NCBI GenBank assembly: GCA_016794125.1 | Contig: JAEUKT010000003.1 | Coordinates: 248,001 to 312,000 of the forward strand | DNA length: 64,000 nucleotides | Reading direction: 5' to 3' | Source of the DNA: Alphaproteobacteria bacterium | GTDB lineage: Bacteria; Pseudomonadota; Alphaproteobacteria; Micavibrionales; UBA2020 | Part shown: positions 18,189 to 26,520 of the stretch, one piece after another | Numbering within the stretch: position 1 is the first letter of the stretch | Layout of the letters: each line of letters begins with the position of its first letter | Notes under the pieces: generated by a model | Told to the model about the DNA's origin: nothing | The model's database searches: none | The model's input: the letters and a program-made list of their open reading frames with translations, nothing else | Program-made: the position numbers and the translations under genes

Positions 18189-20552
18189 TTACCCTTTCCT
18201 GAACGCTGCGGCAGCAGGTACGGTGATGCCGGTTTTGTTCTCGTTCGCGGGCGGAGCAGCCACCTTCGGCTCTTCCGATTCATGCACCACTTTGCTGGTG
18301 CGCGTATCGGGGTCGTAGGTCGCGTGCAGGTTGCCCGGACGGTCGGGGTTGGTCAGGATTTCCTTGGTCACGCCCGAGGTGATGTTCGCTTCGATGAATT
18401 TCTGCACCGAACGAGCGCCACCGCGCGGGATGTATTCCTTCTTGACCATTTCCTTCATGTGTTCGGCATCCATCGTCACCTTGATGCCTTTTTCGGCCAG
18501 CCAGCTGTTGATCTCCTTCAGGTTTTTGTCGGCGATCATGATCAGCTCGGGTTCGCCCAGGCGGTTGAAGCAGAAGATGCCCGTGAAGCGGTTCAGGAAT
18601 TCGGGGCGGTAGCCGGAGCCGCCGTTTTCCTTGTCCGGGTTCCACAGAACCGCCAGCGCGCGTTTCTTGGCTTCCTCGAAATCGATGGTTTCATCGAGGA
18701 AGTGTTCCGCGCCGATGTTAGACGTCATGATGTTGATCGAGTTGGCAAAAGATGCCGTCATGCCGCGACGGTCCGCCAGCTTGCCCTCGTCCAGAATCTG
18801 CAGGAAGAGGTCATAAACGTCCTTGTGGCCTTTCTCGATCTCGTCGAACACGTTCACCACATAAGGCTGGCGGCGCATGTTGTTGGTGAGCAAGCCGCCA
18901 TCCGCATAGCCTTCGTAGCCGGGAGGTGCGCCGATCAGCGTCGAGACCGAATGCTTCTCCTGGTATTCAGACATGTTGTAGGTCTTGAGCGAGCCTTCAT
19001 CACCGAACAGGGCTTCGGCCAAAGCCTTCGCCAATTCGGTTTTGCCGACGCCGGACGGGCCAAGGAAGAGGAACGAGCCGATGGGCTTGTTCGCCTTTTT
19101 CAGGCCGATACGACCACGCTGGACCGCTTCGGCAACCGCCTTGACGGGTTCTTTCTGGCCGAACACGCGCTTGCCGAGGGTAGCTTCGAGGTTCAGCAGC
19201 TTCGTGGTTTCGTCTTGGCCCAGACGCGCGACGGGAACGCCCGACAGGCGGCTGAATTCGGCAAGGACATGTTCCGGCTTCAGTTCAATCTTGGCATTGA
19301 TCTCGTCGGACAGCGCCTTGAACTGCGCCTTGTTATCGGCGACCAGACGCACCCAGGCGGCGCGCTGTTCGTTCAGCTCGTTCTCAGCCGTGCCCTTGAA
19401 GCCGCTTTTCGACAGCTTGAACTGCAGGCCGCGGGTTGCAGTTTCGCCTTCGGAGTCAACGCCCGCTTTCTCGTTCGTCTCCAGCTGCTTGCCGGCTTCG
19501 ATCTGCTTCAGGCGTTCTTCCTCGATCTTGCGGTCGATAGCGCGGATCTCCTCCTCGCCTTTGCGCTGGTCTTTATACAGCTTGCGCAGTTTCGACTGGC
19601 GGGCCTCCCACGATGCTTCGATATCGGCGATCTCACTTGCCGTTTCGTGCTTCATGGTCGACAATTCGTCGGCCGATTTACCGGCCAGTTCCGGCACGGG
19701 CTTGCCGCCCATGGCCGCATCGATCGCGGTCATCATGGCGTTCAGGCCGTCCAGTTCCATCGGGGCGGAATGTGCCTTGTGGCGCAGCGCGGTCAGTGCG
19801 CCTTCCAGCAGCATGAAGGTACGCTTCGGCTGGCCGGCTTCCAATTCGCGGATGACGTATTTGTTGGTCAGGTCGATCGCGGATTTCAGCGCTTCGTCGG
19901 AGATGGTCACTCCGTGATAATTCTGCAGGCCTTGCGCACCGCCCTTGACGATGTCCATCAGAACCGCACGTTCCGGTTCCTTGATTTCCTTCAGCGTGAA
20001 CTGGTCGCGCAGGTCGGCATGGGCCTTCAGGACTTCAGCCAGGTCGGTGTCGCGGGTCTCGAAAATCGCCTGCAGATCCGGGCTGCGCAGTTCGCGCATC
20101 AGCGAGTTGATCAGGTTGGTGTTGCCGTTGTTGCGCGCGCCGTCGATAAAGCCGCGCGAGTCTTCGATGACCAGCACCGTATCAGGGTCACGCTTCAGGG
20201 TCGCAAGGGTCTTCTGGAAGGCTTCGCTGATTTTAGTGCTATCGCCGAGCGCGAACAGCGCATCGGTGTCGAGCCAGTAGAAACGCTTGCCCACGATGTC
20301 AAAGGGCGTGTTGGTGTCTTCTTTGGAAGCCTGCAGGCCCATCACGATCGCCGAGACACCCACCCCCGGCATGCCGGTCAGGATCAGGTTGTTGGCGTCT
20401 TTGCGCATCAGGACGTTGGAGACTTCTTTCATTTCCTGGTCGCGACCGACCAGCTTGAATTCGGGATGCTTGGCGAGGTAGTCGGTGCCACGGATCAGGT
20501 AGTCGGAGCTGGGCCCCAGGTCGATGTTGGATTTCTTGGTTTCGTCAGCCAT
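18189..20552 (-). CDS. ClpB-like double AAA+ ATPase with degenerate first ATPase site and no N-domain
   Basis: A 787-residue Hsp100-type unfoldase relative. It starts directly at the first AAA+ domain (LVGRDQEM near residue 35), so the Clp N-domain is missing. The first Walker A reads GMPGVGVSA at 60-68, with the essential Lys-Thr replaced by Val-Ser, and the Walker B is altered to VLVIED. A ClpB-type coiled-coil region spans about 295-425. The second AAA+ domain is intact: GPSGVGKTELAK at 498-509, pore loop GYEGYADGG (Glu where most have Val), FDEIEKGHKDV, sensor TSNIG and arginine finger RPEFLNR. The C terminus adds about 45 disordered residues. Only the second ring should hydrolyse ATP (inference). 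It sits in the accessory cluster, not with dnaK or clpP. Confidence 0.85.
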   Translation of the reverse strand: MADETKKSNIDLGPSSDYLIRGTDYLAKHPEFKLVGRDQEMKEVSNVLMRKDANNLILTGMPGVGVSAIVMGLQASKEDTNTPFDIVGKRFYWLDTDALFALGDSTKISEAFQKTLATLKRDPDTVLVIEDSRGFIDGARNNGNTNLINSLMRELRSPDLQAIFETRDTDLAEVLKAHADLRDQFTLKEIKEPERAVLMDIVKGGAQGLQNYHGVTISDEALKSAIDLTNKYVIRELEAGQPKRTFMLLEGALTALRHKAHSAPMELDGLNAMMTAIDAAMGGKPVPELAGKSADELSTMKHETASEIADIEASWEARQSKLRKLYKDQRKGEEEIRAIDRKIEEERLKQIEAGKQLETNEKAGVDSEGETATRGLQFKLSKSGFKGTAENELNEQRAAWVRLVADNKAQFKALSDEINAKIELKPEHVLAEFSRLSGVPVARLGQDETTKLLNLEATLGKRVFGQKEPVKAVAEAVQRGRIGLKKANKPIGSFLFLGPSGVGKTELAKALAEALFGDEGSLKTYNMSEYQEKHSVSTLIGAPPGYEGYADGGLLTNNMRRQPYVVNVFDEIEKGHKDVYDLFLQILDEGKLADRRGMTASFANSINIMTSNIGAEHFLDETIDFEEAKKRALAVLWNPDKENGGSGYRPEFLNRFTGIFCFNRLGEPELIMIADKNLKEINSWLAEKGIKVTMDAEHMKEMVKKEYIPRGGARSVQKFIEANITSGVTKEILTNPDRPGNLHATYDPDTRTSKVVHESEEPKVAAPPANENKTGITVPAAAAFRKG

Positions 20553-20631
20553 TCTTCGTCTGTTCCTTTTGTTGATCCGGTTCCTCCCGGATCGGTTAAT
20601 CCTTGTGCGTAGTCAGTAGACCCCGTCGGTG

Positions 20632-20661
20632 CTGGGTGGGGACTTTAATGCCCCCACCCAG
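20632..20661 (-). repeat. Intergenic hairpin after the TelA-like gene
   Basis: Perfect 10-bp inverted repeat CTGGGTGGGG/CCCCACCCAG around a 10-base loop, 11 bases after the stop at 20672 on the minus strand. There is no T-run. A second smaller stem (GATCCGG/CCGGATC, about 20574-20592) encloses GGGAGGA ahead of the ClpB-like gene. Confidence 0.6.
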
Positions 20662-20671
20662 GCTGACGAAG

Positions 20672-22411
20672 TTACTGGTTGAACTGGGAGAAGTTTGCGC
20701 CGAGGCCCGACTTCTTGGGAGCGGCAGCTTTCTTCTCGACAGGTTTGTCGTCGTTGGAGGCCGCGACGGGAGCACCGCCCGCAACTTCCGCGTTGACAGC
20801 GTAAGCATCCTGAAGGTCCTTCTTGGTCTTCTTGATGCTGTCTTCGAGCGACGACAGGCCTTCCTTGATCTCCTTGACACCTTCGCGGGTAATCTCGGAG
20901 GACGTGCGGAGGACTTCGCCGTAGGCAGCCAGGTCATCGACAGCCTTGGCGAGGCCGGTCGCTGCGTCCTTGATGCCCATCGCCGTGCGGATCGACTCCT
21001 TCATGGCGACTGCGTTGGTCTTGTCGTTCATCGTATTGATCGACATCTTGGCAGCTTCCGAGCTTTCGTTCAGCGCCGCAGCGGAGACCGCCTGCAGAAC
21101 CGTAGAAAGCCTGTCGGCGACGCCGGCGATACCGGACGAGTGCAGTTCGCGGGTTTTCGCAACCTGGTCGCGGTTCGCATCTTTCATCTGCTTGATGCGG
21201 ATAGCTTGCGAGGTCAGGTCCTGATACGTTTTCATGGTATCGACCGTCGAGGCATCCAGCGAGGTGATGTATTCTTCCGCTGCCTGCTTCTTGTTCTCGC
21301 GCTGCATCTGCTCGATCGGGCTCTCGCCGCCGTCTTTCGGGGGCAGGAAGCCGTCGCGGATCGCCTGGTTTTTATCGGAAGCGTCTTTGGACGCCTCGGA
21401 GACGATCGCGTAGATGCTCTGCATGCCGTTGTTGACGTTGGAAAGACCTTCGATCTGGCCCGTCATCTGGTCAAGATGCACCACGACGTTGCCGACGCGG
21501 GTATCAGACTTGTTGACGAAGTCCTGAGCCGAAGCCACGAGGCCTTTCTGGCGGGCCTTGTGCTGTTCCGAGGTCAGGTCCAGCAGCTCGCGCAGCTTCG
21601 CTTTTTCCGCCGCGAATTCGGCATACTGGCTGTCGCGCGCGGTGTTGGGGTCTTTCAGCGTCTCGACCTGCTTGACGGTCGCTTCCACGTCGCCGCCGAG
21701 AGCGGTCAGTTCGCCCTCTTTCGCTGCGATTTCGCGGATCGCCTCGTCTTTCAGGCCGCCAAGGCCGAACCACTTGCGGTGCGAGCGGCTGTTTTTCAGG
21801 ACTGAAAGGTCGCCGTTCACGCCTTCACTGCGGCGCTGCAGGTCCTGCAGCTTCTGCTCGCTTTCGGCAAGCTTGCGCAGGCGCTCCTGTTCGGCCGCCT
21901 GGTCTTCCTTGATCTCGCGGAATACGCCAAGAACGGTCTCGCCGCCCTGAAGTCGTAGTTTATAGACAGCGTCGATGATCTCGGTCAGCGGGGTCATCTG
22001 CTTGTCGAATTCAAGGATGCCGCCGTTCAGTTCCTCGATGACGCCCTGAAGTTCGGAGAACGCGCCGGTATCGGTCAGCTTGATGATTTCCTGCGCGAGG
22101 CGCTTGCGTTCGTTCTGGAGGTATTCCTTGAACGTAACGAATTCCTTGAGGGTTTCCTGGCTCTTGGTCTTGTCGTCGGGATCAAAGGAAAGCGCCTTTG
22201 CGATCTCTTCCTTCTTCTGGATTGCGTCAAGGCGCTCGTTGAACACGATCTTGTAGAACGTATTCGTGTCGATATCAGAGTATTTTTCGTCAACGGTAGT
22301 TTTCTCGACAACGCTGGTCGTGGTGGTTGCCGCAGTCTTCTTCTTCGTCGCGCCCTGAACGTCCCCGATAATCTCCTGGGCCTTTTTCATTGCGGTTGAT
22401 GCTTCAGCCAT
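20672..22411 (-). CDS. Long helical coiled-coil protein with TelA-like C-terminal half
   Basis: 579 residues, almost all predicted helical and highly charged, with no signal peptide or membrane helix. The N-terminal 30 residues are Thr/Ala/Lys-rich. Residues about 30-330 hold long coiled coils broken by a short SRSHRKWFGLGG loop. Residues about 430-560 show the pattern of the toxic-anion-resistance (TelA) family: INTMNDKTNAV, like the INALNxTT segment, then a helical hairpin (VLRTSSEITREGVKEIKEGL). The C-terminal tail is Ala/Lys-rich. The TelA link is by eye and weak; a plain coiled-coil scaffold is the alternative. It lies 119 bases upstream of the ClpB-like gene and has a long leader of its own. 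Confidence 0.65.
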   Translation of the reverse strand: MAEASTAMKKAQEIIGDVQGATKKKTAATTTTSVVEKTTVDEKYSDIDTNTFYKIVFNERLDAIQKKEEIAKALSFDPDDKTKSQETLKEFVTFKEYLQNERKRLAQEIIKLTDTGAFSELQGVIEELNGGILEFDKQMTPLTEIIDAVYKLRLQGGETVLGVFREIKEDQAAEQERLRKLAESEQKLQDLQRRSEGVNGDLSVLKNSRSHRKWFGLGGLKDEAIREIAAKEGELTALGGDVEATVKQVETLKDPNTARDSQYAEFAAEKAKLRELLDLTSEQHKARQKGLVASAQDFVNKSDTRVGNVVVHLDQMTGQIEGLSNVNNGMQSIYAIVSEASKDASDKNQAIRDGFLPPKDGGESPIEQMQRENKKQAAEEYITSLDASTVDTMKTYQDLTSQAIRIKQMKDANRDQVAKTRELHSSGIAGVADRLSTVLQAVSAAALNESSEAAKMSINTMNDKTNAVAMKESIRTAMGIKDAATGLAKAVDDLAAYGEVLRTSSEITREGVKEIKEGLSSLEDSIKKTKKDLQDAYAVNAEVAGGAPVAASNDDKPVEKKAAAPKKSGLGANFSQFNQ

Positions 22412-22851
22412 TCGTCTTGTGCTCCTATGTTGTTTCTTCGTCAGTTGTTGTTTGTTGCTTCGTCAGTTTCTTCGTCGGTTCCGTAGGCTTTTGTCTGGTG
22501 TCCGGTTTGCTTCCTGTTTCTCTCCTCAGGCTTGTTACGGGCAAAGTTCGGGCATCACGCATTCATGCGTTTTCGTTTCGCTCCTTGGTTTGGTCGGTAA
22601 AAAAAGTCAAAGCAGTGGCGTTACGCGCTGAAGCGTTTCAGGGCGGGGCGCCGTTTTCGGTCAATTTAGAAGATGGTCAACCTCCGGGTGCAAACCATCC
22701 CCTTGCCGCCAGTTGCCTGGCTGCGCTTGCCTTGCGGGAAGCTGGGGGAATGGAGGGCAGGAATTGAAAATGCGTGGACGCTGTAAAGACCGGTCATCTC
22801 TCCGTTCTTCAGTCCTCGCTTCACCACCTGCGCACCTCACTTTGTTGCCTC

Positions 22852-22872
22852 GAGAAAAGAGTTACTTTTCTC
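22852..22872. repeat. Perfect inverted repeat in the leader
   Basis: GAGAAAAG and CTTTTCTC form an 8-bp stem with loop AGTTA. It lies 10 bases downstream of the candidate -10 on the minus strand, so it is near the transcript 5' end if that promoter is used. A 5'-end stability hairpin or a regulator site are both possible. Confidence 0.5.
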
Positions 22873-22881
22873 TTAATCAAA

Positions 22882-22909
22882 TCCTTACACGCGTAAGATA
22901 GGCTGTCAA
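22882..22909 (-). promoter_or_regulatory. Candidate sigma-70 promoter for the TelA-like gene
   Basis: On the minus strand a consensus TTGACA is followed, after 16 bases, by TAAGGA(T). The -35 is perfect, the -10 only fair. It is the best promoter in the gap and would separate the three downstream genes from the vWA-like gene as a transcription unit. Confidence 0.4.
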
Positions 22910-23069
22910 AGGGAGTTGGAATAATCATTTAATATCAATTAGTTAAAATATACTCAATTTGTGATTTTGCGTCCTATAGTACCGCAGCCAGATTCGAGAA
23001 AACGGGCATTGCCGTGAATATCCCAGCAATATCAATGTGGTCTTATAATACCGCATACACGAATCACTA

Positions 23070-23092
23070 CGGCGCGTTACAAGAACGCGCCG
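23070..23092 (-). repeat. Perfect hairpin after the vWA-like gene
   Basis: CGGCGCGTT and AACGCGCCG pair without mismatch around ACAAG, 23 bases past the vWA-like stop on the minus strand. No T-run follows in that direction. It probably marks or protects the 3' end of that transcript. Confidence 0.6.
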
Positions 23093-23114
23093 CAGGAATA
23101 AAAATCCGCAAAAA

Positions 23115-23939
23115 TCAGGGCGTGGGCTGCGCAGTCGGCGTGGGTGCGGGCGCAACCGGCGCAGGCTTCACAAACGGAGACGCGGCGATGCGTTCGCGCA
23201 GCACATTGTTGAACGTGCCCCACACTTCATCGGCCTTTGCAATGTTGTGGATGCGCGGGCGCTGCGCTTCGTCGGCGACATTCACTTTCGCGACGAGTTC
23301 GTTGATGTTGCCGTTATCCGCGCCGACATTGATGAAATCGAACGTCGCTTTGGGGTTGCCGCGCAGCGTGCCTTCGATCAGTTTCGCAGCGGCCTCGATG
23401 CTGTCGGTCGTGTTGCCGTCGCTGACGATCACGTAATGGCGGCTGCGGGTGTATTCCTTGTCCGGCGTATTGGCGATCATGATATCGCGCAGCGCAGGCA
23501 CAATTTCCTTGGCATTTGCCTCGGTTTTCGCGCGCGCCTTTTCCATGCGGTCATAGTCGCTGATATTGACGGATTTCGCGGCGCCTGCCTCGAAGGTCGA
23601 TGCGCTGACGGAAAGATCGTAATTACCCTGCGCGGCAAAGCGCAGCTTCGCGGCGGCATCGATCCCCTGCCCCACGATGCTGTCGAGGCCGTAGCCGGTG
23701 TCTTTCGACTTGCCGACCAGCACGCTCACATCGCGGTTGCCGACGGATTCCAGAACGCCCTGATGCGCGAATTTGGCGACGGTCTTGTCCTGCTCCTGGC
23801 GCATCTCCAGCAGTTCCTGCTTGAAGATGGCAGAGTTAAGGTGCGCAACGGCTGCCTTGGATTTTTCAGCCACTTCGGCAAATTCGGCGCGCAGCGCTTT
23901 CAGCTCGTCGGAAAATTTCTTGGGTTCGTCATTCGCCAT
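23115..23939 (-). CDS. vWA-like domain protein with incomplete MIDAS
   Basis: A 274-residue cytosolic protein: an N-terminal coiled coil (1-60), then an alpha/beta region of vWA type. The first strand reads RDVSVLVGKSKD (Asp70 and Ser72 in place for DxSxS, but the third position is Leu), and the later metal-site strand reads HYVIVSDGNTTD (about 169-179), the usual ISDG pattern. The Pro/Ala-rich C-terminal tail is disordered. vWA proteins of this kind often act as adaptors for AAA+ ATPases, which fits the ClpB-like gene downstream. It has a strong promoter with a palindrome at 23980-24008 and is divergent from an ankyrin gene. The domain call is by eye; metal binding is uncertain. Confidence 0.7.
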   Translation of the reverse strand: MANDEPKKFSDELKALRAEFAEVAEKSKAAVAHLNSAIFKQELLEMRQEQDKTVAKFAHQGVLESVGNRDVSVLVGKSKDTGYGLDSIVGQGIDAAAKLRFAAQGNYDLSVSASTFEAGAAKSVNISDYDRMEKARAKTEANAKEIVPALRDIMIANTPDKEYTRSRHYVIVSDGNTTDSIEAAAKLIEGTLRGNPKATFDFINVGADNGNINELVAKVNVADEAQRPRIHNIAKADEVWGTFNNVLRERIAASPFVKPAPVAPAPTPTAQPTP

Positions 23940-23979
23940 GGCGGAGAAATCCCTTCAAAAAAATGTAATTGGATGGTTT

Positions 23980-24008
23980 TTCATAGGCCTATGAGGTCCC
24001 TCTGTCAA
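23980..24008 (-). promoter_or_regulatory. Strong sigma-70 promoter of the vWA-like gene
   Basis: Minus-strand TTGACA (24008 to 24003), exactly 17 bases, then TATGAA (23985 to 23980). It lies about 40 bases upstream of the start codon at 23939, in the divergent space with the ankyrin gene. Confidence 0.75.
23981..23994. promoter_or_regulatory. Perfect palindrome over the -10: candidate operator
   Basis: TCATAGGCCTATGA is a 14-bp perfect palindrome that covers five of the six -10 bases and half of the spacer. That is a classic place for a repressor site. No second copy was noticed elsewhere in the window, and no obvious repressor gene is adjacent. Confidence 0.5.
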
Positions 24009-24097
24009 TCCTGCACACCTTATATACAGGCTTGACCCTCTTTTCTGGATTATGGTATTTCTAGTCCTCCGCTAAACCCTTGAATGACTGCGCGCAT

Positions 24098-25474
24098 ATG
24101 GCCCTGTTTCGTTCGGAAAAAGAATTCCTCACCGCTGCAGCCGCCGGCGATACCGAAACCGTGTCCGCCTACCTGGCGAAAAGCAAAAAATGGCTGAAGG
24201 CGGAGAATGACGAGGGCTATCGCGCCATCCACCTTGCCGCGCGCCATGGTCATACAGGCATCCTGACCCTGCTGCTCAAGGCGGGCGCCTCCTTGCAGGA
24301 TTATAACCAGCAAAACTGGGCGACGCCGCTGCTGGAGGCTGTCATTGGCGGGCATACCGGCCTCGTCAAATTCATGCTGGAAAAAGAAACCACACGCACC
24401 GTCAGCACCTCGCCCCATGGAGTGACACCGTTGCAGGCGGCGATCATCCACGAGCGTTACGACATCCTGCAAATGTTCATAGATACCAAGAAAGCCGACC
24501 TGACCGCCGGCGACCCGCCCGCGGTGTATTGCGCTGTAGCGAACAACAAAGCGGAGGCGCTATCCATCCTGCTTTCCGTCGGCGCAGATCCAAGCGTCGT
24601 ACGCACCCGTGAAGTGCCGGACCGTTCGGAAGAATATTTCGGTTACCGCTACAGCACCCGAACCAAAACAGTCCATGATAGCCCCCTTCAGGCAGCCGCC
24701 ACGCTGAACAGCGTCGAAATGATGAAGATGCTGCTGGATCACGGTGCGAGCAAAACGCCGGATGAACATCCGCTGCACAGCGTAGCCGCCCACGGCAATG
24801 TAGAGGCCGCAACGCTGCTGTTGCAGCATGGCGTTATCAAAATCGGCGACCGTAACACCGCCAGCCAGACCGCGCTGCATTACGCCGCGCAGAAAAACCA
24901 GCCGGAGATGGCGCGTTTCTTGCTGGCACAGGGCATCGACAAGAACATGCAGGACAAGGACAAGCGCACAGCACTTTCCTACGCCCAGCAATTCGCCATG
25001 AAGGAAATGATCGAGTTGCTGCAAGGCCCGCTGCCCAAGCGTGAACCGCTGCCCGTGAAGCCGGTCGAGGCACTGCCGCCTGCGACTGATGTCGAACAAA
25101 AACCCGTAGCTGCCGCCGTCGTTCCTGTCGCGCAGCCCATCGTCATCGCAACACCGCCCGGATCGGCGAACGATGCTGAAACATGGACGCTGGCGGGATC
25201 GCATAGCGTCGCGCATATCACCGTGATGCCCGCATTGAACAAGAAACTGACCGAACTGTTCAATTTTGAAAGCCGCGAGCGTGTGACGTTCTCCGAGAAC
25301 CTCGCCACCAAGGCCGAACTGATGGGGCCGCACCAGAATTTCGACACCATCAGCGACGATGCGCTGCTGAAGGCCTTCAGCGAATACAAACGCTTGGGCG
25401 GCAAGGCGGATGAAGACAAGGTTTTCAGGCATAACCTGACCAAAAACCAGTTGAAAAAACCAACAGGAATATAA
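24098..25474 (+). CDS. Ankyrin-repeat protein
   Basis: 458 residues without signal peptide. Ankyrin repeats fill about residues 10-320, with clear units such as GYRAIHLAARHGHTGILTLLLKAG, GVTPLQAAIIHERYDILQMFI and TALHYAAQKNQPEMARFLLAQG. A Pro/Val-rich linker and a C-terminal helical part (about 360-458) with no known match follow. The ATG at 24098 is preferred over a TTG six codons earlier. Four bases separate its stop from the iminopeptidase gene, so the two form an operon. Such proteins bind other proteins; whether the partner is internal, prey or host is not visible. Confidence 0.85.
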   Translation: MALFRSEKEFLTAAAAGDTETVSAYLAKSKKWLKAENDEGYRAIHLAARHGHTGILTLLLKAGASLQDYNQQNWATPLLEAVIGGHTGLVKFMLEKETTRTVSTSPHGVTPLQAAIIHERYDILQMFIDTKKADLTAGDPPAVYCAVANNKAEALSILLSVGADPSVVRTREVPDRSEEYFGYRYSTRTKTVHDSPLQAAATLNSVEMMKMLLDHGASKTPDEHPLHSVAAHGNVEAATLLLQHGVIKIGDRNTASQTALHYAAQKNQPEMARFLLAQGIDKNMQDKDKRTALSYAQQFAMKEMIELLQGPLPKREPLPVKPVEALPPATDVEQKPVAAAVVPVAQPIVIATPPGSANDAETWTLAGSHSVAHITVMPALNKKLTELFNFESRERVTFSENLATKAELMGPHQNFDTISDDALLKAFSEYKRLGGKADEDKVFRHNLTKNQLKKPTGI

Positions 25475-25478
25475 GCAA

Positions 25479-26492
25479 ATGGCCGACGACAAAGACGCAA
25501 TCCTTTATCCCGCAAGCAAGCCGTTCAACGAAGGCGACCTTGATGTAGGCGACGGGCACAAGCTGCATTACCAGCAATTCGGCAACCCCGACGGTATTCC
25601 GGTCGTGTACCTGCATGGCGGCCCCGGCGCGGGTTCCGCGCCCTATTTCCACCGCTTCTTTGATCCCGCCGTTTTTAACATCGTGATTTACGACCAGCGT
25701 GGCGCACCGGCATCGAACCCGCCCGGCGAGATCAACGCCAATTCGCCCGCACATCTGGTGGAGGATAACGAAAAGCTCCGCCAGCACCTTGGCATCGACA
25801 AATGGCATTTGTTCGGCGGATCGTGGGGTTCCACGCTCGCCCTGATGTATGCGGAAAAATATCCGGAGAATACCCTCAGCATGACCCTGCGCGGCGTGTT
25901 CATGATGCGCGACAAGGAGCTTGACTGGTATATCAACCGCATCGGCACATTCTTTCCCGAGGTTTATAAAGAATTCGTGGAATTCCTGCCGCCGAACGAG
26001 CGCGGCGACGTGCTGGAAAACTATTATCAGCGCCTGACCAACCCCGATCCCGCCATCCACCTGCCGGCCGCCTTCGCTTGGACGCGGTTTGAAAACGGCA
26101 GTGCCTTCCTTGAAGTACCGCCGGATGAAATCCGTAACGACACACCGCAACGCGCCCTGCCCTTCGCCCGCATCGAGGCGCATTTCATGCGCAACCACAT
26201 GCCCGATGACAGCATCATGCAGAACATCGCCATCATCAAGGACATCCCGACCGCGATCGTGCAGGGTCGCCATGACATCGTCTGTCCGCCGATGTCCGCC
26301 TTTGATTTGTCCGAAAAACTGACGAATGTGAGCCTTGAATTCGTGCAGTCCGGCCATTCAGGCGCATCGCCCGAAACCATGAAGTCTTTGGTGGCCGCGA
26401 CAGACCGCATCCGCGACACCGGTTCGCCCGTCTTGCCGAAGAAAGCGCCGGCAAGGCCCGCACCGGCAGGAAATCCGCCGAAGCCGCTATAA
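25479..26492 (+). CDS. pip: Proline iminopeptidase, alpha/beta hydrolase
   Basis: Releases N-terminal proline from peptides in the cytoplasm. The 337 residues carry the family layout: oxyanion HGGPG near residue 45, nucleophile GGSWGS near 110, aspartate in QGRHD near 265 and histidine in SGHSG near 290. The usual DQRGxGxS segment is altered to DQRGAPAS, so substrate range may differ. The C terminus has about 30 Pro/Ala/Lys residues beyond the fold. It is co-transcribed with the ankyrin gene upstream. Confidence 0.85.
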   Translation: MADDKDAILYPASKPFNEGDLDVGDGHKLHYQQFGNPDGIPVVYLHGGPGAGSAPYFHRFFDPAVFNIVIYDQRGAPASNPPGEINANSPAHLVEDNEKLRQHLGIDKWHLFGGSWGSTLALMYAEKYPENTLSMTLRGVFMMRDKELDWYINRIGTFFPEVYKEFVEFLPPNERGDVLENYYQRLTNPDPAIHLPAAFAWTRFENGSAFLEVPPDEIRNDTPQRALPFARIEAHFMRNHMPDDSIMQNIAIIKDIPTAIVQGRHDIVCPPMSAFDLSEKLTNVSLEFVQSGHSGASPETMKSLVAATDRIRDTGSPVLPKKAPARPAPAGNPPKPL

Positions 26493-26520
26493 TAATATTG
26501 CTTTCGGTTGCGGTACTATG

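Larger units (their letters stand above)
22412..23069. other. Long intergenic region and probable 5' leader of the TelA-like gene
   Basis: The stretch between the TelA-like start and the vWA-like gene is about 700 bases, the only gene-free run over 300 bases in the window. Reading frames here lack coding character. Near 22.43-22.49 kb the plus strand repeats TTCTTCGTCAG/TTGCTTCGTCAG-like words. A candidate minus-strand promoter lies at 22882-22909, which would give a leader of about 470 nt. A perfect stem (22852-22872) falls just inside that leader. No tRNA-like or known riboswitch fold was recognised. Confidence 0.45.

Noticed and set aside
18282-20612. 776-codon plus-strand frame over the ClpB-like gene
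   Set aside because: Mirror frame of an AAA+ gene with clear Walker motifs on the minus strand; no start site context or family motif.
22390-22901. Small plus-strand frames in the leader region upstream of the TelA-like gene
   Set aside because: No ribosome site, Phe/Val/Ser runs without domain, opposite direction to all flanking genes.
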